Of a stretch of DNA of 64,000 bases, positions 36,052-44,769 are shown piece after piece (the first letter of the stretch is position 1; each line of letters begins with the position of its first letter). The translations under genes and the position numbers were made by a program. The stretch is from Candidatus Megaera endosymbiont of Mesostigma viride (GTDB lineage Bacteria > Pseudomonadota > Alphaproteobacteria > Rickettsiales > Rickettsiaceae). The notes beneath the pieces were generated by a model that worked only from the letters and a program-made list of their open reading frames with translations, ran no database searches and was not told where the DNA came from. The stretch spans positions 1,054,001 through 1,118,000 of the forward strand of contig CP084576.1 of NCBI GenBank assembly GCA_020410825.1, in the 5' to 3' direction.

Positions 36052-37680
36052 TTACGTTAAATTACTATTTTTAGGTTGCTGCATATCTTGCTTTGTTTCA
36101 ACTGGAATTGATTCATTATCAGATCTAAATTTAACATTTATTATTTTAAAGTAGTGAGCGACAAGCCTTGTAAGGAAACATCCTGTTACCACAATTATCA
36201 CTGCATTTCTAATACCCGTTGGATTAGGATCATAAGAATTAATATTTAAATAAATACTAAATGCCAGTCCCCATAACACCCCTATCTCAGCGTTAAGAGT
36301 TCCTGTTAAACATACTATTTCATGCTTCTTCCGAATCAGATCACGCAAAATGCCTCCTCCATTAGCGGTAAGAAATGCAAAAAATGGTCCCCAAAGTTCT
36401 ATTGGTTCTATTTTTGCCATAATAGCTATAGACACTCCCGTAACAATAAAAGAGGCTTGACCTAGAGCGTCACCAACGACTAATATGTTATCCCAGAATT
36501 TATCTACCACCTCATCTTCACTAGCCCTTTTATTATAATATTCAAGAAGCCTTATTGTTGAGAAACCTATTAACACCATTATCATTATGTAATACATGTA
36601 AGAAGGGGTCAGAAATATTCCCACTTCTTCTCTATTAATAATAATGTCTCTCATTATCCCCCCACCAACAGAAGGCAACATAGCAAATAAAAAGGTAGCA
36701 AATAAAGTTCCATTCTCCTTTGCGGCAATTGCGATACCAGAAACAGCAAATGCGATAGTCCCCATTACACCGATGAAATAGAACCACTCGGAATCGATTG
36801 TCTGCATTAACATTACCGGATATAAATAGGTTTTAACTATTTTCTTGTATTCATCGCTATTGGAAAATTTTTTTATTTCAGCATTGAATCTGTCTACTAG
36901 TTCAAGAGGAACAGATTTCTTGCTAAACATAAAATGTATTGGGGTTTTTATATTTAACTGAACCTCTTTAATATGTGCATCCACTTTCTGAGTCAATATT
37001 GCCGCTGCCCCTACAATTCTATCTGAGATAAAACCGTCTATTTCTCCGTGAATAAGACCGTGCAGCGCAGATACGTCATTCTCATAAGCAACTATTATAT
37101 CATTATTAGCCTCATCTTTGATAAACAGGTTAATTTGAGGATCAGCATAAATAAAACCTTTTGTTATGCCTAAAACGAAATTTTGCAATCTAACTTGAGC
37201 CAAAAACTCGGAAATAGATTCAAAACTCAGCTCCTTAATGCTATTATTCATCATGAAGAGAGAGTTTTCTTCATAGCGATATGGAACTGAAAAATAAACG
37301 TATTCAGCTCTTGCATCGGTATACGTAGCACCCGAGGCAATATCACGGATACCATCTTTTAAGTCTTGTTGATGTTGTTGCCAATTAACCGGTTCAGTCT
37401 CGATAGAAACCCCAACAAGGTGAGCAATATTCTTTATGAGTTCGATATCCATGCCAACAAGGTTATATCCCCCAGCTGTTAGTTTGTTAAATTGATAAGG
37501 CTCCCATAAATACCATCCCCCATGTAAAACTTTCTTATCTAAATTGTCACTACAATTGTGATTAGGTTTTTTGTTACTTACCTCATTGCCTTTTTGGGTG
37601 ACCTTATCATCTGCCAAACTGCAATTTATAAGCAACTGAAACAAAAGTACTAATAGGAATTTATACCTAAAAATTAACAT
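36052..37680 (-). CDS. Fusion of periplasmic amino-acid-binding domain and TRIC-type (UPF0126) membrane domain
   Basis: A 542-residue protein with an unusual layout. A signal peptide (about 1-23) is followed by a family 3 solute-binding domain (about 50-275: GGWYLWEPYQFN, GMDIELIKNIAHLVGV, GLIHGEIDGFISDR). Two UPF0126/TRIC repeats then span about 288-510, each with the glycine-rich GGGIMRDII or GGGILRDLI motif between three-helix bundles. TRIC-fold bacterial proteins form trimeric cation channels, and some UPF0126 relatives carry glycine. The binding domain could gate or feed the membrane part, which is inference. It is a single continuous frame, so the fusion is real rather than a frame artefact. 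It is a monocistronic minus-strand gene. Confidence 0.85.
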   Translation of the reverse strand: MLIFRYKFLLVLLFQLLINCSLADDKVTQKGNEVSNKKPNHNCSDNLDKKVLHGGWYLWEPYQFNKLTAGGYNLVGMDIELIKNIAHLVGVSIETEPVNWQQHQQDLKDGIRDIASGATYTDARAEYVYFSVPYRYEENSLFMMNNSIKELSFESISEFLAQVRLQNFVLGITKGFIYADPQINLFIKDEANNDIIVAYENDVSALHGLIHGEIDGFISDRIVGAAAILTQKVDAHIKEVQLNIKTPIHFMFSKKSVPLELVDRFNAEIKKFSNSDEYKKIVKTYLYPVMLMQTIDSEWFYFIGVMGTIAFAVSGIAIAAKENGTLFATFLFAMLPSVGGGIMRDIIINREEVGIFLTPSYMYYIMIMVLIGFSTIRLLEYYNKRASEDEVVDKFWDNILVVGDALGQASFIVTGVSIAIMAKIEPIELWGPFFAFLTANGGGILRDLIRKKHEIVCLTGTLNAEIGVLWGLAFSIYLNINSYDPNPTGIRNAVIIVVTGCFLTRLVAHYFKIINVKFRSDNESIPVETKQDMQQPKNSNLT

Positions 37681-37825
37681 TTTATATGCCGTTAATATAT
37701 TTCTTTACTATAGTTAAGCTACATGAATAAATCTATTAAACAAAATTATTGGGAATAATTCCTATTAAAAACAAATTAATAGTTGATTTTTAGCTACAAA
37801 AATAAAACTCAGCTATTTAAATATA

Positions 37826-38500
37826 TTATATCGTTTTTAAATTAATAAACTTAGAAAGAAAAGCATTATGCTCTTTCAGCTCGCTGTTAGTTGGAATAAC
37901 TACTATTTTATTACCTTTTCCGGTATATTGAATGTTTTGTTTGGGTTTTAATATATTACCATTCATTTCTTTTAAGGAGAACCTAACTTGTCTTCCACCT
38001 GATAATTCAACGTATATTTCAGATAGCAAATAAGCATCTTTAAGAGCTCCGTGAAACTGCCTATTTGTATTATCAACTTTAAATCTTTTGCATAAAGCAT
38101 CTAGATTGGCTCTTGCTCCCGGAAAAGTTCTTCTGGCAATTGCTAAAGTGTCTATAACTCCAGCAAGTTCAATAGAAGGTAAGTTCAACAATGTTAATTC
38201 ATAATTAAGAAATTTTATATCAAACGGAGCATTATGAATAACCAGTTTAGCATTTTGAATAAAATTAATAAATTCATTAGCAATATCCTTAAATAAAGGT
38301 TTATCTTTAAGAAATTCACTCGATATCCCATGAATTCGATAAGCGTCTTGAGGTACATCTCTTTCCGGATTAATGTAATAGTGGAATTTGTTACCGGTGA
38401 TGACCTTATTAATCATTTCCACTCCACCAATTTCGATAACTTTATGACCATCTTTTGGATCAAGTCCAGTAGTCTCTGTATCTAGTATAATCTCTCTCAT
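37826..38500 (-). CDS. dnaQ: DNA polymerase III epsilon subunit (3'-5' exonuclease)
   Basis: Proofreading exonuclease, 224 residues. ExoI is [11 protein letters not shown] (D7, E9), ExoII is [13 protein letters not shown], and ExoIII is [14 protein letters not shown]. It is the third gene of a leftward series ppsR-coaE-dnaQ in which each gene overlaps the next by four bases. The same genes lie beside the replication origin in Rickettsia and Caulobacter, which supports the origin call at 39903-40272. Confidence 0.96.
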   Translation of the reverse strand: MREIILDTETTGLDPKDGHKVIEIGGVEMINKVITGNKFHYYINPERDVPQDAYRIHGISSEFLKDKPLFKDIANEFINFIQNAKLVIHNAPFDIKFLNYELTLLNLPSIELAGVIDTLAIARRTFPGARANLDALCKRFKVDNTNRQFHGALKDAYLLSEIYVELSGGRQVRFSLKEMNGNILKPKQNIQYTGKGNKIVVIPTNSELKEHNAFLSKFINLKTI

Positions 38501-39069
38501 ACTAATTGTACCTTAGCGATAATTTCCTTAATTTGAATCTCAATATCTAAGTCTGTATTTATTTGGAAATTTGCCAAATTTTTCTTTTTCTCTTGAGGTA
38601 ATTGTATATTTTTTATTTTGCTATAAATTTTTAAATAAAAATCACCTCTCTCCGTGGCTCTGTTTTTTCTACTTTCTTCACTACAATAAACACATATAGA
38701 ATAATCAAAATAACTGTTAAATCCAGTCTCAAATAATAGAGGTACTTCTACAAAAATAAGTGGTTCATTAAGATGCTTATTTTGGAAATCATTAATTCCT
38801 TTTCTCACTTTAGGATGTATATATTGTTCGAGTTTTCGTCGTTGATTGTCGTCACTATAGATGATCTGGCTTAACTTTTTCTTATCAAAACCCTTTTCAA
38901 ATAATTTCTCATCAAAAAGGCAAAGTATATCTTTTCGAATATTTGGCTCTGAATAAAGTTCTCTCACATAATCATCACATGAAAAAGTTTTATATCCTGC
39001 TTTCTCTAGATATTTTAGCACAAAAGTTTTTCCTGAAGCGAAACTTCCTGTAATAGCAATAGATTTCAT
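38497..39069 (-). CDS. coaE: Dephospho-CoA kinase
   Basis: Last enzyme of CoA synthesis, phosphorylating the ribose 3'-OH. It has 190 residues with P-loop GSFASGKT (8-15), [10 protein letters not shown] and the lid-type segment [20 protein letters not shown]. It overlaps both neighbours by four bases (ATGA), so it is translationally coupled with ppsR and dnaQ. In Rickettsia a maf gene lies between the ppsR and coaE homologues as I recall; it is absent here. Confidence 0.95.
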   Translation of the reverse strand: MKSIAITGSFASGKTFVLKYLEKAGYKTFSCDDYVRELYSEPNIRKDILCLFDEKLFEKGFDKKKLSQIIYSDDNQRRKLEQYIHPKVRKGINDFQNKHLNEPLIFVEVPLLFETGFNSYFDYSICVYCSEESRKNRATERGDFYLKIYSKIKNIQLPQEKKKNLANFQINTDLDIEIQIKEIIAKVQLV

Positions 39070-39893
39070 TTATTTAAATCTCGCATTTTTTTATGCTCAT
39101 AATAATATTTCATTATTATAGCAGCTGTTTCTTCTATGGAACGTCTTGAAACTTCTATAACTTGCCAATTATTAACTGAACATAACCTTCGTACTTCCCG
39201 GCATTCCTCTTGAATTACTTTAATATCAGTATAATCGGAACTTTCCTTAATTTGCAATAAATGCATTCTGTTTTCCCTTATCTCTACAAGAATACTAGGG
39301 TTTATAACAAAACCAAAAATAATTGGTTTTCTCAGCAGTTTTAAAACCGATGGAAATTCCGAACCGCCAACAAAAGGAATATTTGCAGTTTTAAAACCAT
39401 TATATGCTAAATAAACTGAAGTTGGAGTTTTAGAAGTTCGAGAGGGCCCTATTAATATTATATCAGCTTCATCTAAGTCCTCTAGGATTTGGCCATCGTC
39501 GTGCTTTAATGAGTATTCTATAGCTTCTATTTTATCAAAATAAGTTTCATCAAATTTATTTTTAAAACCAATATTATCATCAGTACTAACCCCCAAATAA
39601 TCTGATATTTCATTAACGATTTTGCTAACCACAGAAATACAAGGCATTTTTGAATCTAAGCAAAATCTCTTTAACTTGTCTTTTAATGTATCATTTGAAA
39701 TAGTATATAGTACGATACCAGGTTTTTGTGATATTTTTTTTAAGGCTTCATTAAGCAAATCTTCATTTCTAGTCATAGGCCAATGGTATTTTTTTACCTC
39801 TATATCACTAAATTTAGCTAGGGCAGTCTTTGCAGCATATTTTACTGTCTGACCAGATGACTCGGAAACTAAGTGGACTACAAGCTTTTTCAT
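39066..39893 (-). CDS. ppsR: PPDK/PEP synthase regulatory kinase-phosphorylase (DUF299, RP001-like)
   Basis: Bifunctional regulator that phosphorylates and dephosphorylates pyruvate phosphate dikinase or PEP synthase. The 275 residues begin KKLVVHLVSESSGQTVKYAA and contain the nucleotide site IGPSRTSKTPTSVYLA. I take the ATG at 39891-39893 since family members begin near MKK; the ATG at 39902 adds three residues. In Rickettsia prowazekii the homologue is the origin-flanking gene. The target kinase is not in this window. Confidence 0.9.
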   Translation of the reverse strand: MKKLVVHLVSESSGQTVKYAAKTALAKFSDIEVKKYHWPMTRNEDLLNEALKKISQKPGIVLYTISNDTLKDKLKRFCLDSKMPCISVVSKIVNEISDYLGVSTDDNIGFKNKFDETYFDKIEAIEYSLKHDDGQILEDLDEADIILIGPSRTSKTPTSVYLAYNGFKTANIPFVGGSEFPSVLKLLRKPIIFGFVINPSILVEIRENRMHLLQIKESSDYTDIKVIQEECREVRRLCSVNNWQVIEVSRRSIEETAAIIMKYYYEHKKMRDLNK

Positions 39894-39910
39894 ATAATAC
39901 ACATTTGTAT

Positions 39911-39919
39911 TGTGGATAA
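39911..39919 (-). promoter_or_regulatory. DnaA box 1 (perfect)
   Basis: TGTGGATAA on the plus strand, the complement of the consensus TTATCCACA, within the predicted origin. Confidence 0.8.
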
Positions 39920-40074
39920 GTTATATAGCTAATAGGTCTTAGGTTTACAAAAATACCTAATTAAAAGCTAAAGAATACCCACATAAATATCAATAAATCT
40001 AAATTAGTGTATAAAATCGTGGATTAATTATATACCCCTTAAATCTATTGGTATATAAACATTATAAAGACAAT

Positions 40075-40083
40075 TTATCCACA
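40075..40083 (+). promoter_or_regulatory. DnaA box 2 (perfect)
   Basis: TTATCCACA on the plus strand, opposite in orientation to the two other perfect boxes. Confidence 0.8.
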
Positions 40084-40165
40084 AAAAAATATCTTATACT
40101 ATCATATGTGAATAAATTGTATATCCTTATAAATATGATAAATCTATTAAGATTATGCTCTGGAA

Positions 40166-40178
40166 TAAATAGTTGATA
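40166..40178 (-). promoter_or_regulatory. IHF-type binding site in the origin
   Basis: The minus strand reads TATCAACTATTTA, matching WATCAANNNNTTR at every defined position. IHF sites are reported in the Caulobacter and Rickettsia origins, where bending helps DnaA open the duplex. Confidence 0.6.
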
Positions 40179-40182
40179 ATTA

Positions 40183-40191
40183 TGTGGATAA
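40183..40191 (-). promoter_or_regulatory. DnaA box 3 (perfect)
   Basis: TGTGGATAA on the plus strand, 4 bases beyond the IHF-type site and about 80 bases before hemE. Confidence 0.8.
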
Positions 40192-40272
40192 ATAATAATT
40201 TACATTATTAGTTAGACAACAACAACTTATAATAAATATATATCTTTACTAATTTATTCAGCAGAAAATTTT

Positions 40273-41292
40273 ATGACTCTTTTACAAGATACATTTCAAC
40301 GAAAAAATAATAATATTCCTATTTGGTTTATGAGACAAGCAGGTAGATATTTACCTGAATACATGGAAATAAGAAAGAATGTCACAGACTTTCTAGAACT
40401 ATGTTATGATTCTGAAAAAGCAAAGGCAATTACTCTTCAACCTATAGAAAGATTTGATTTTGACGCAGCTATAATTTTTTCAGATATTTTAGTAGTGCCT
40501 CATGCTTTTGGATGGAAAGTTGCTTTTAAAAAAGGAGAAGGACCTATACTCCAAAAATTCGAATCAGATAAAGATCTGATTAATATAAATAATAATTTTG
40601 ATAAAAAAGTAAATTGCATATATGATACGGTAAGTAAAGTGCGGATGTCTCTAGACAAAAGCAAATCATTAATTGGATTTGCAGGTAGTCCGTGGACTGT
40701 AGCTAGCTACATGCTAGAGGGAAAAGGCAAACAAGATTTTTCTGTTAGTAAAAATTTTCTTTATAACAAGAAAAAATTAGCGATACAATTAATCGATATA
40801 ATTACAGAGAAAACTATTGAATATCTCGTAGGCCAAATAGATGCTGGGGCAGATATAATACAATTATTTGATTCCTGGGCTGGTGTTTTATCTGGAGAAG
40901 AATATGAAGATTTTGTTATAAACCCTACAAAAAAAATTGTAAACTCAATAAAAAATAAATACCCGGGTTTACCTATTATAGGGTTTCCACGAGGGTCAGG
41001 TTATTTGTATCAAGAATATATAGATCAAATTAATATTGATGCTATAGGAGTAGACCAATTTGTGCCAGTAGATATAATTAAAAAGTGGCAAGAGAATATT
41101 ATTGTTCAAGGAAATTTTGATCCCGTTCTGTTACTAGGGGGAAAAGAAGTTATTGAGAAAAAAGCCCACGATATTTTAACAACTCTTAGCAATAAAAATT
41201 TTATTTTTAACTTAGGACATGGCATTTTACCAAATACCCCAGTAGAGAATGTCCAATTTTTAGTAAATTATGTCAGAAATTACCAGAAATAA
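40273..41292 (+). CDS. hemE: Uroporphyrinogen decarboxylase
   Basis: Removes four carboxyl groups from uroporphyrinogen III to give coproporphyrinogen III. The 339 residues contain IWFMRQAGRYLPEY (16-31), the substrate site GFAGSPWTVASYM, FDSWAGVL and the late NLGHGILPNTPVENV. It starts the rightward heme cluster hemE-hemH-hemJ directly beside the predicted origin, as in Rickettsia. The stop lies 23 bases inside hemH. Confidence 0.97.
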   Translation: MTLLQDTFQRKNNNIPIWFMRQAGRYLPEYMEIRKNVTDFLELCYDSEKAKAITLQPIERFDFDAAIIFSDILVVPHAFGWKVAFKKGEGPILQKFESDKDLININNNFDKKVNCIYDTVSKVRMSLDKSKSLIGFAGSPWTVASYMLEGKGKQDFSVSKNFLYNKKKLAIQLIDIITEKTIEYLVGQIDAGADIIQLFDSWAGVLSGEEYEDFVINPTKKIVNSIKNKYPGLPIIGFPRGSGYLYQEYIDQINIDAIGVDQFVPVDIIKKWQENIIVQGNFDPVLLLGGKEVIEKKAHDILTTLSNKNFIFNLGHGILPNTPVENVQFLVNYVRNYQK

Positions 41293-42346
41293 AAAAAAGG
41301 TCGCCGTAGTTCTTTTTAATCTAGGAGGACCAGATAGTTTAAATGCTATAAAACCTTTTCTTTTTAATTTATTTAACGACAAATATATTATTACCTTGCC
41401 TTCTGTGCTAAGATTTGTAGTAGCAAAGTTGATTTCTATTAGAAGAGAGAAATTTGCTAAAACTATTTATGCTAATACTGGTGGTAAATCACCGATTTTA
41501 GAAGAAACTTTATCTCAAAAAAAAGCGTTAAAGGAAGAGCTTATCAAAAACTCTGATATAACTTTTGAATTATTTATTTGTATGCGCCATTGGCATCCGA
41601 TGACTGCAGAAGTTGTAAAAAATATCAAAAATTACGAACCAAACGAAATTATCTTGCTTCCTCTTTATCCACAATTTTCTACTACTACAACCGCTTCTTC
41701 CTTAAATGAATTTGCTAAAAATTTAAGTAAAGAATTTATAGATAAAATAAAGTTAAAAACAATTTGCTGTTACCCATTAGATGAAGGCTTTATTGATTCT
41801 CATGTAAAATTGATTGAGGATAAACTTAGCGATAAAGTGGATTTAAGCAATTATAGAATGCTGTTTTCAGCCCATGGTTTACCAGAAAAAATAGTAAAAT
41901 CAGGAGATCCATATCAATGGCAGATAGAACAGACTGTTCTTAAAATCATCAGCAAACTGCAACTGATTCCAAAATTTAAGAATATAGATTATAAAGTTAC
42001 ATATCAAAGTAGAGTAGGACCATTAAAGTGGCTTGAGCCTAATACGGAAGATGAGATAAAAGTAGCAGGTAAGCAAAAGAAATCGTTAATAATAGTTCCT
42101 GTAGCATTTGTTTCTGAACACGTGGAGACTTTAGTTGAACTAGATATAGAATATAGACATATAGCCGCTGAATATAATGTAGACTATGTTAGAGTACCAA
42201 CTTTAAGTACTAATGAACTATTTATAAAATCATTGGCAAATATGATTCTAACTTTTTCCTATAAGGATTCTAGTTGTTTATCATCTAGTAATTTTAACAG
42301 AATATGTCCGGATATTTATAGCAAATGTCCTTGTAAAGCAAGCTAA
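41270..42346 (+). CDS. hemH: Ferrochelatase with cysteine-bearing C-terminus
   Basis: Inserts Fe2+ into protoporphyrin IX. The 358 residues hold VVLFNLGGPDSLNA, MRHWHPMT, LFSAHGLPEKIV (catalytic His), TYQSRVGPLKWLEP and FVSEHVETLVELDIEY (metal-site Glu). The last 25 residues carry four cysteines, C336, C346, C353 and C355, as in ferrochelatases with a C-terminal [2Fe-2S] cluster. Cluster binding is inferred from this pattern. It overlaps hemE by 23 bases and is followed 21 bases later by hemJ. Confidence 0.95.
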   Translation: MSEITRNKKKVAVVLFNLGGPDSLNAIKPFLFNLFNDKYIITLPSVLRFVVAKLISIRREKFAKTIYANTGGKSPILEETLSQKKALKEELIKNSDITFELFICMRHWHPMTAEVVKNIKNYEPNEIILLPLYPQFSTTTTASSLNEFAKNLSKEFIDKIKLKTICCYPLDEGFIDSHVKLIEDKLSDKVDLSNYRMLFSAHGLPEKIVKSGDPYQWQIEQTVLKIISKLQLIPKFKNIDYKVTYQSRVGPLKWLEPNTEDEIKVAGKQKKSLIIVPVAFVSEHVETLVELDIEYRHIAAEYNVDYVRVPTLSTNELFIKSLANMILTFSYKDSSCLSSSNFNRICPDIYSKCPCKAS

Positions 42347-42367
42347 TAAAAAGGTTTAGGTTTTCTA

Positions 42368-42805
42368 ATGGAAAGATATTTTTTATGGTATAAAGCTATT
42401 CATGTTATAGCTGTTATTTCTTGGATGGCAGCAATGTTTTATTTGCCAAGGTTATTTGTTTACCACAGCAAACCTAATATTACTCGGGAGATGGACGAAA
42501 CTTTCAAGTTGATGGAGAAAAGATTACTTAGGATAATAATGACTCCGGCAATGATAGTTACTTACATATTCGGCTGTTTGGTAGCTTATATATATGGTTT
42601 TGTAGCACTTGGAATTTGGTTTCATATAAAGATGGGTGCAGTCCTGGCTTTAACTATTTTACATGGAATGCAAGCAAAATGGGTAAAAGATTTTGCAAAA
42701 GGTGAAAATAAACACACGGAAAAATTTTATAGGATTATTAATGAAGTTCCCGTATTTTTTATGTTAATTGCTGTTGTTATGGTGATAGTCAAGCCATTTG
42801 AATAA
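42368..42805 (+). CDS. hemJ: Protoporphyrinogen IX oxidase HemJ
   Basis: Membrane enzyme oxidising protoporphyrinogen to protoporphyrin, the step before ferrochelatase. The 145 residues have four helices and the family residues KAIHVIAVISWMAAMFYLPRL (His13-type heme ligand) and a late lysine in QAKWVKDFAKGEN. Common in Alphaproteobacteria lacking HemG or HemY. It lies 21 bases after hemH, so the three heme genes form one unit. Confidence 0.93.
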   Translation: MERYFLWYKAIHVIAVISWMAAMFYLPRLFVYHSKPNITREMDETFKLMEKRLLRIIMTPAMIVTYIFGCLVAYIYGFVALGIWFHIKMGAVLALTILHGMQAKWVKDFAKGENKHTEKFYRIINEVPVFFMLIAVVMVIVKPFE

Positions 42806-42826
42806 CTTAGAAAAATATTTTCTATA

Positions 42827-42855
42827 TTTACCTAAGGATATATTTGTATTATAAT
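42827..42855 (+). promoter_or_regulatory. Possible sigma70 promoter for def
   Basis: TTTACC (42827-42832), 17-base spacer, TATAAT (42850-42855), 38 bases before the ATG of def. The -10 is perfect and the -35 matches at four of six positions. Confidence 0.45.
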
Positions 42856-42893
42856 AAGGTTAATTTTTAGTTAGAAATTTAATTACTTATTCT

Positions 42894-43421
42894 ATGGCTG
42901 TTTTGGAAATAATTACTGCTCCTGACCCTATTTTAAAAAAGAAAGCTCAATCTGTTGAGTTAGTTGATGATAATATTAGGGAAATTATGGATAATATGCT
43001 TGAAACCATGTACCATGACAAAGGTGTAGGTCTTGCTGCTAATCAGGTTGGTATTTCAAAAAGGATTATCGTTATGGATTTGCAGGATGAAGAAGATGTT
43101 GAAAGGCCAGAAGGATTTTATCCTTTATTTATGGCGAACCCTACTATAACTGATTGTTCCAAAGAAATGATAGAAGCTACAGAAGCCTGTCTTTCTGTCC
43201 CTGATCAAAAGATAGTTGTATCTCGTCATGTTTCTGTTAAAATTAAATATCTAGATTACAATAATGAATCTAAGGAATTGGAGACTGATGGTTGGCTTGC
43301 AAGAGCTATTCAACATGAAACAGATCACCTAGAAGGGAAACTGTTGTTAGACTATTTATCTCCCTTGAAAAAGAACGTAGCGATCCGTAAGTTAACAAAA
43401 TTAAAGAAATTTTCTGCTTAA
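42894..43421 (+). CDS. def: Peptide deformylase (canonical copy)
   Basis: Removes the N-formyl group from new polypeptides. The 175 residues have intact motifs GVGLAANQVG, EACLSVP (metal-ligand Cys) and QHETDHLEG (two His ligands and the catalytic Glu). This is the copy expected to supply the essential activity, unlike the degenerate homologue at 19571. It lies 88 bases after hemJ with its own possible promoter. No fmt gene is adjacent. Confidence 0.96.
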   Translation: MAVLEIITAPDPILKKKAQSVELVDDNIREIMDNMLETMYHDKGVGLAANQVGISKRIIVMDLQDEEDVERPEGFYPLFMANPTITDCSKEMIEATEACLSVPDQKIVVSRHVSVKIKYLDYNNESKELETDGWLARAIQHETDHLEGKLLLDYLSPLKKNVAIRKLTKLKKFSA

Positions 43422-43527
43422 AATTACCTTTAAATACCTAAAAATCATAAAAACATTTTTCGCTTTATCCCTTACCATTTTAAAGCAATTTTTTTCTGAT
43501 ATTTATAATTCTATACATTTCTATTAA

Positions 43528-43556
43528 TTGACTAGGAAGAGTTAATCAATTATAAT
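43528..43556 (+). promoter_or_regulatory. Near-consensus sigma70 promoter for potABCD
   Basis: TTGACT (43528-43533) and a perfect TATAAT (43551-43556) separated by 17 bases, about 120 bases before the potA start. One of the best promoter matches in the window. Confidence 0.7.
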
Positions 43557-43674
43557 CTTACTTCTGATTTATCAGAATCGTATTTGGGATTAAGTTCTAG
43601 GAGTTAGATAAAGCATAAATGAAATATTTAGTAAATCTTCTAAATCTATACAATTTAACGAGGAAATTAAAGAA

Positions 43675-44769
43675 TTGAATAAGTTTAACAAACCCATTAT
43701 TGAATTAAAAAATATAAGCAAAAGCTTTAATACAGAACCTATCTTAAGCAATTTCAATTTTACTCTTTACGATAATAAATTTATTACAATACTTGGCCCT
43801 TCTGGATCAGGTAAAACCACTATTATAAAATTAATAGCCGGTTTCGAGTCATCAGATAATGGAGATATATTTCTTAACGGTATAAAGGTAAATAATTTGC
43901 CGGCCAATAAGCGGGAAGTTAATACCGTGTTTCAGAATTATAGCCTGTTTCCTCATATGAATGTTTACGACAATATAGCTTTTGGTCTTCGGATGAAAAA
44001 GAAAAGCCAAGATTATATTGATAATGCTGTCAGCAACTCTTTAAAACTTATCAAAATGGAAAAATTTGCCGACAGAAAACCTGGAGAGTTATCGGGTGGC
44101 CAGCAACAAAGAGTAGCTGTTGCAAGGGCTATTGTTAATAAGCCACTAATTTTATTACTTGATGAGCCCCTTAGTGCACTTGATGAAAAGCTTAGAAAGG
44201 AAATGCAAGTAGAACTTAAGTCGATGCAAAGGGATTTAGGAATTACTTTTATATTAGTAACTCATGATCAGGAAGAAGCTTTATCTATATCTGATACCGT
44301 AATTGTAATCAATAATGGTAAAATAGAGCAAATTGGCTCTCCGCAGGAAATATATCAAACCCCTGTAAATAGCTTTGTAGCAAGCTTTGTAGGAGAATTG
44401 AATATACTAGATGCTAAAGTTGAAGCTGTGAAAGAGAATTTATTAACAGTAATTGTTGAAGAAAAATGTAAATATCAGTTAGAGAATAAAAATAACTTTT
44501 CTGCTGGAGAGCAAATTAAAATATTAATCAGGCCGGAAAACTTAAGACTATCATTAGAAAAAGATTCTGTAACCCTAACCAGGTTAAAAGGTAAAGTTAC
44601 GCAAACAAAGTACAGAGGAGCTCTGCTTGATTATGTCATAACTCTTGATAATGACAAAAAAATAACAGCAACGCTTTTGCAAAACAAAGAAGGCGAGATT
44701 TGTGAATACAAAATAGGAATGGAAGTTTTTGTGGAGTGGACTATTGGTTGTGAGGTGCTAACTACATGA
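43675..44769 (+). CDS. potA: Spermidine/putrescine ABC transporter ATPase
   Basis: ATPase of the polyamine importer, 364 residues. Walker A is GPSGSGKTT (about 42-50), signature LSGGQQQRVAVARAI, Walker B LLLDEPLSALDEK, H-loop VTHDQEEAL, then a C-terminal OB-like regulatory domain (about 240-364, ILIRPENLRLS). The start appears to be TTG at 43675 with a GAGGA ribosome site 10 bases before; no ATG lies between the upstream stop (43609) and residue 80 or so. The frame stays open for about 20 codons upstream, so a non-ATG start further up is possible. It overlaps potB by four bases. Confidence 0.92.
   Translation: MNKFNKPIIELKNISKSFNTEPILSNFNFTLYDNKFITILGPSGSGKTTIIKLIAGFESSDNGDIFLNGIKVNNLPANKREVNTVFQNYSLFPHMNVYDNIAFGLRMKKKSQDYIDNAVSNSLKLIKMEKFADRKPGELSGGQQQRVAVARAIVNKPLILLLDEPLSALDEKLRKEMQVELKSMQRDLGITFILVTHDQEEALSISDTVIVINNGKIEQIGSPQEIYQTPVNSFVASFVGELNILDAKVEAVKENLLTVIVEEKCKYQLENKNNFSAGEQIKILIRPENLRLSLEKDSVTLTRLKGKVTQTKYRGALLDYVITLDNDKKITATLLQNKEGEICEYKIGMEVFVEWTIGCEVLTT

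Larger units (their letters stand above)
39894..40272. other. Predicted chromosomal origin of replication (oriC)
   Basis: A very AT-rich gap of about 380 bases between leftward ppsR and rightward hemE, the location of the origin in Rickettsia prowazekii and Caulobacter crescentus. It holds three perfect DnaA boxes TTATCCACA (39911-39919 minus, 40075-40083 plus, 40183-40191 minus) and one single-mismatch box (40107-40115, TGTGAATAA). A perfect IHF consensus lies 4 bases from the last box (40166-40178, minus strand). No reading frame is present. I looked for CtrA sites (TTAA-N7-TTAA) and found only a TTAA pair with 11-base spacing. The origin call is inference from box content and synteny. Confidence 0.85.

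Noticed and set aside
40024..40042. CtrA binding site in the origin
   Set aside because: The two TTAA half-sites are 11 bases apart instead of 7, and TTAA is frequent by chance in such AT-rich DNA.
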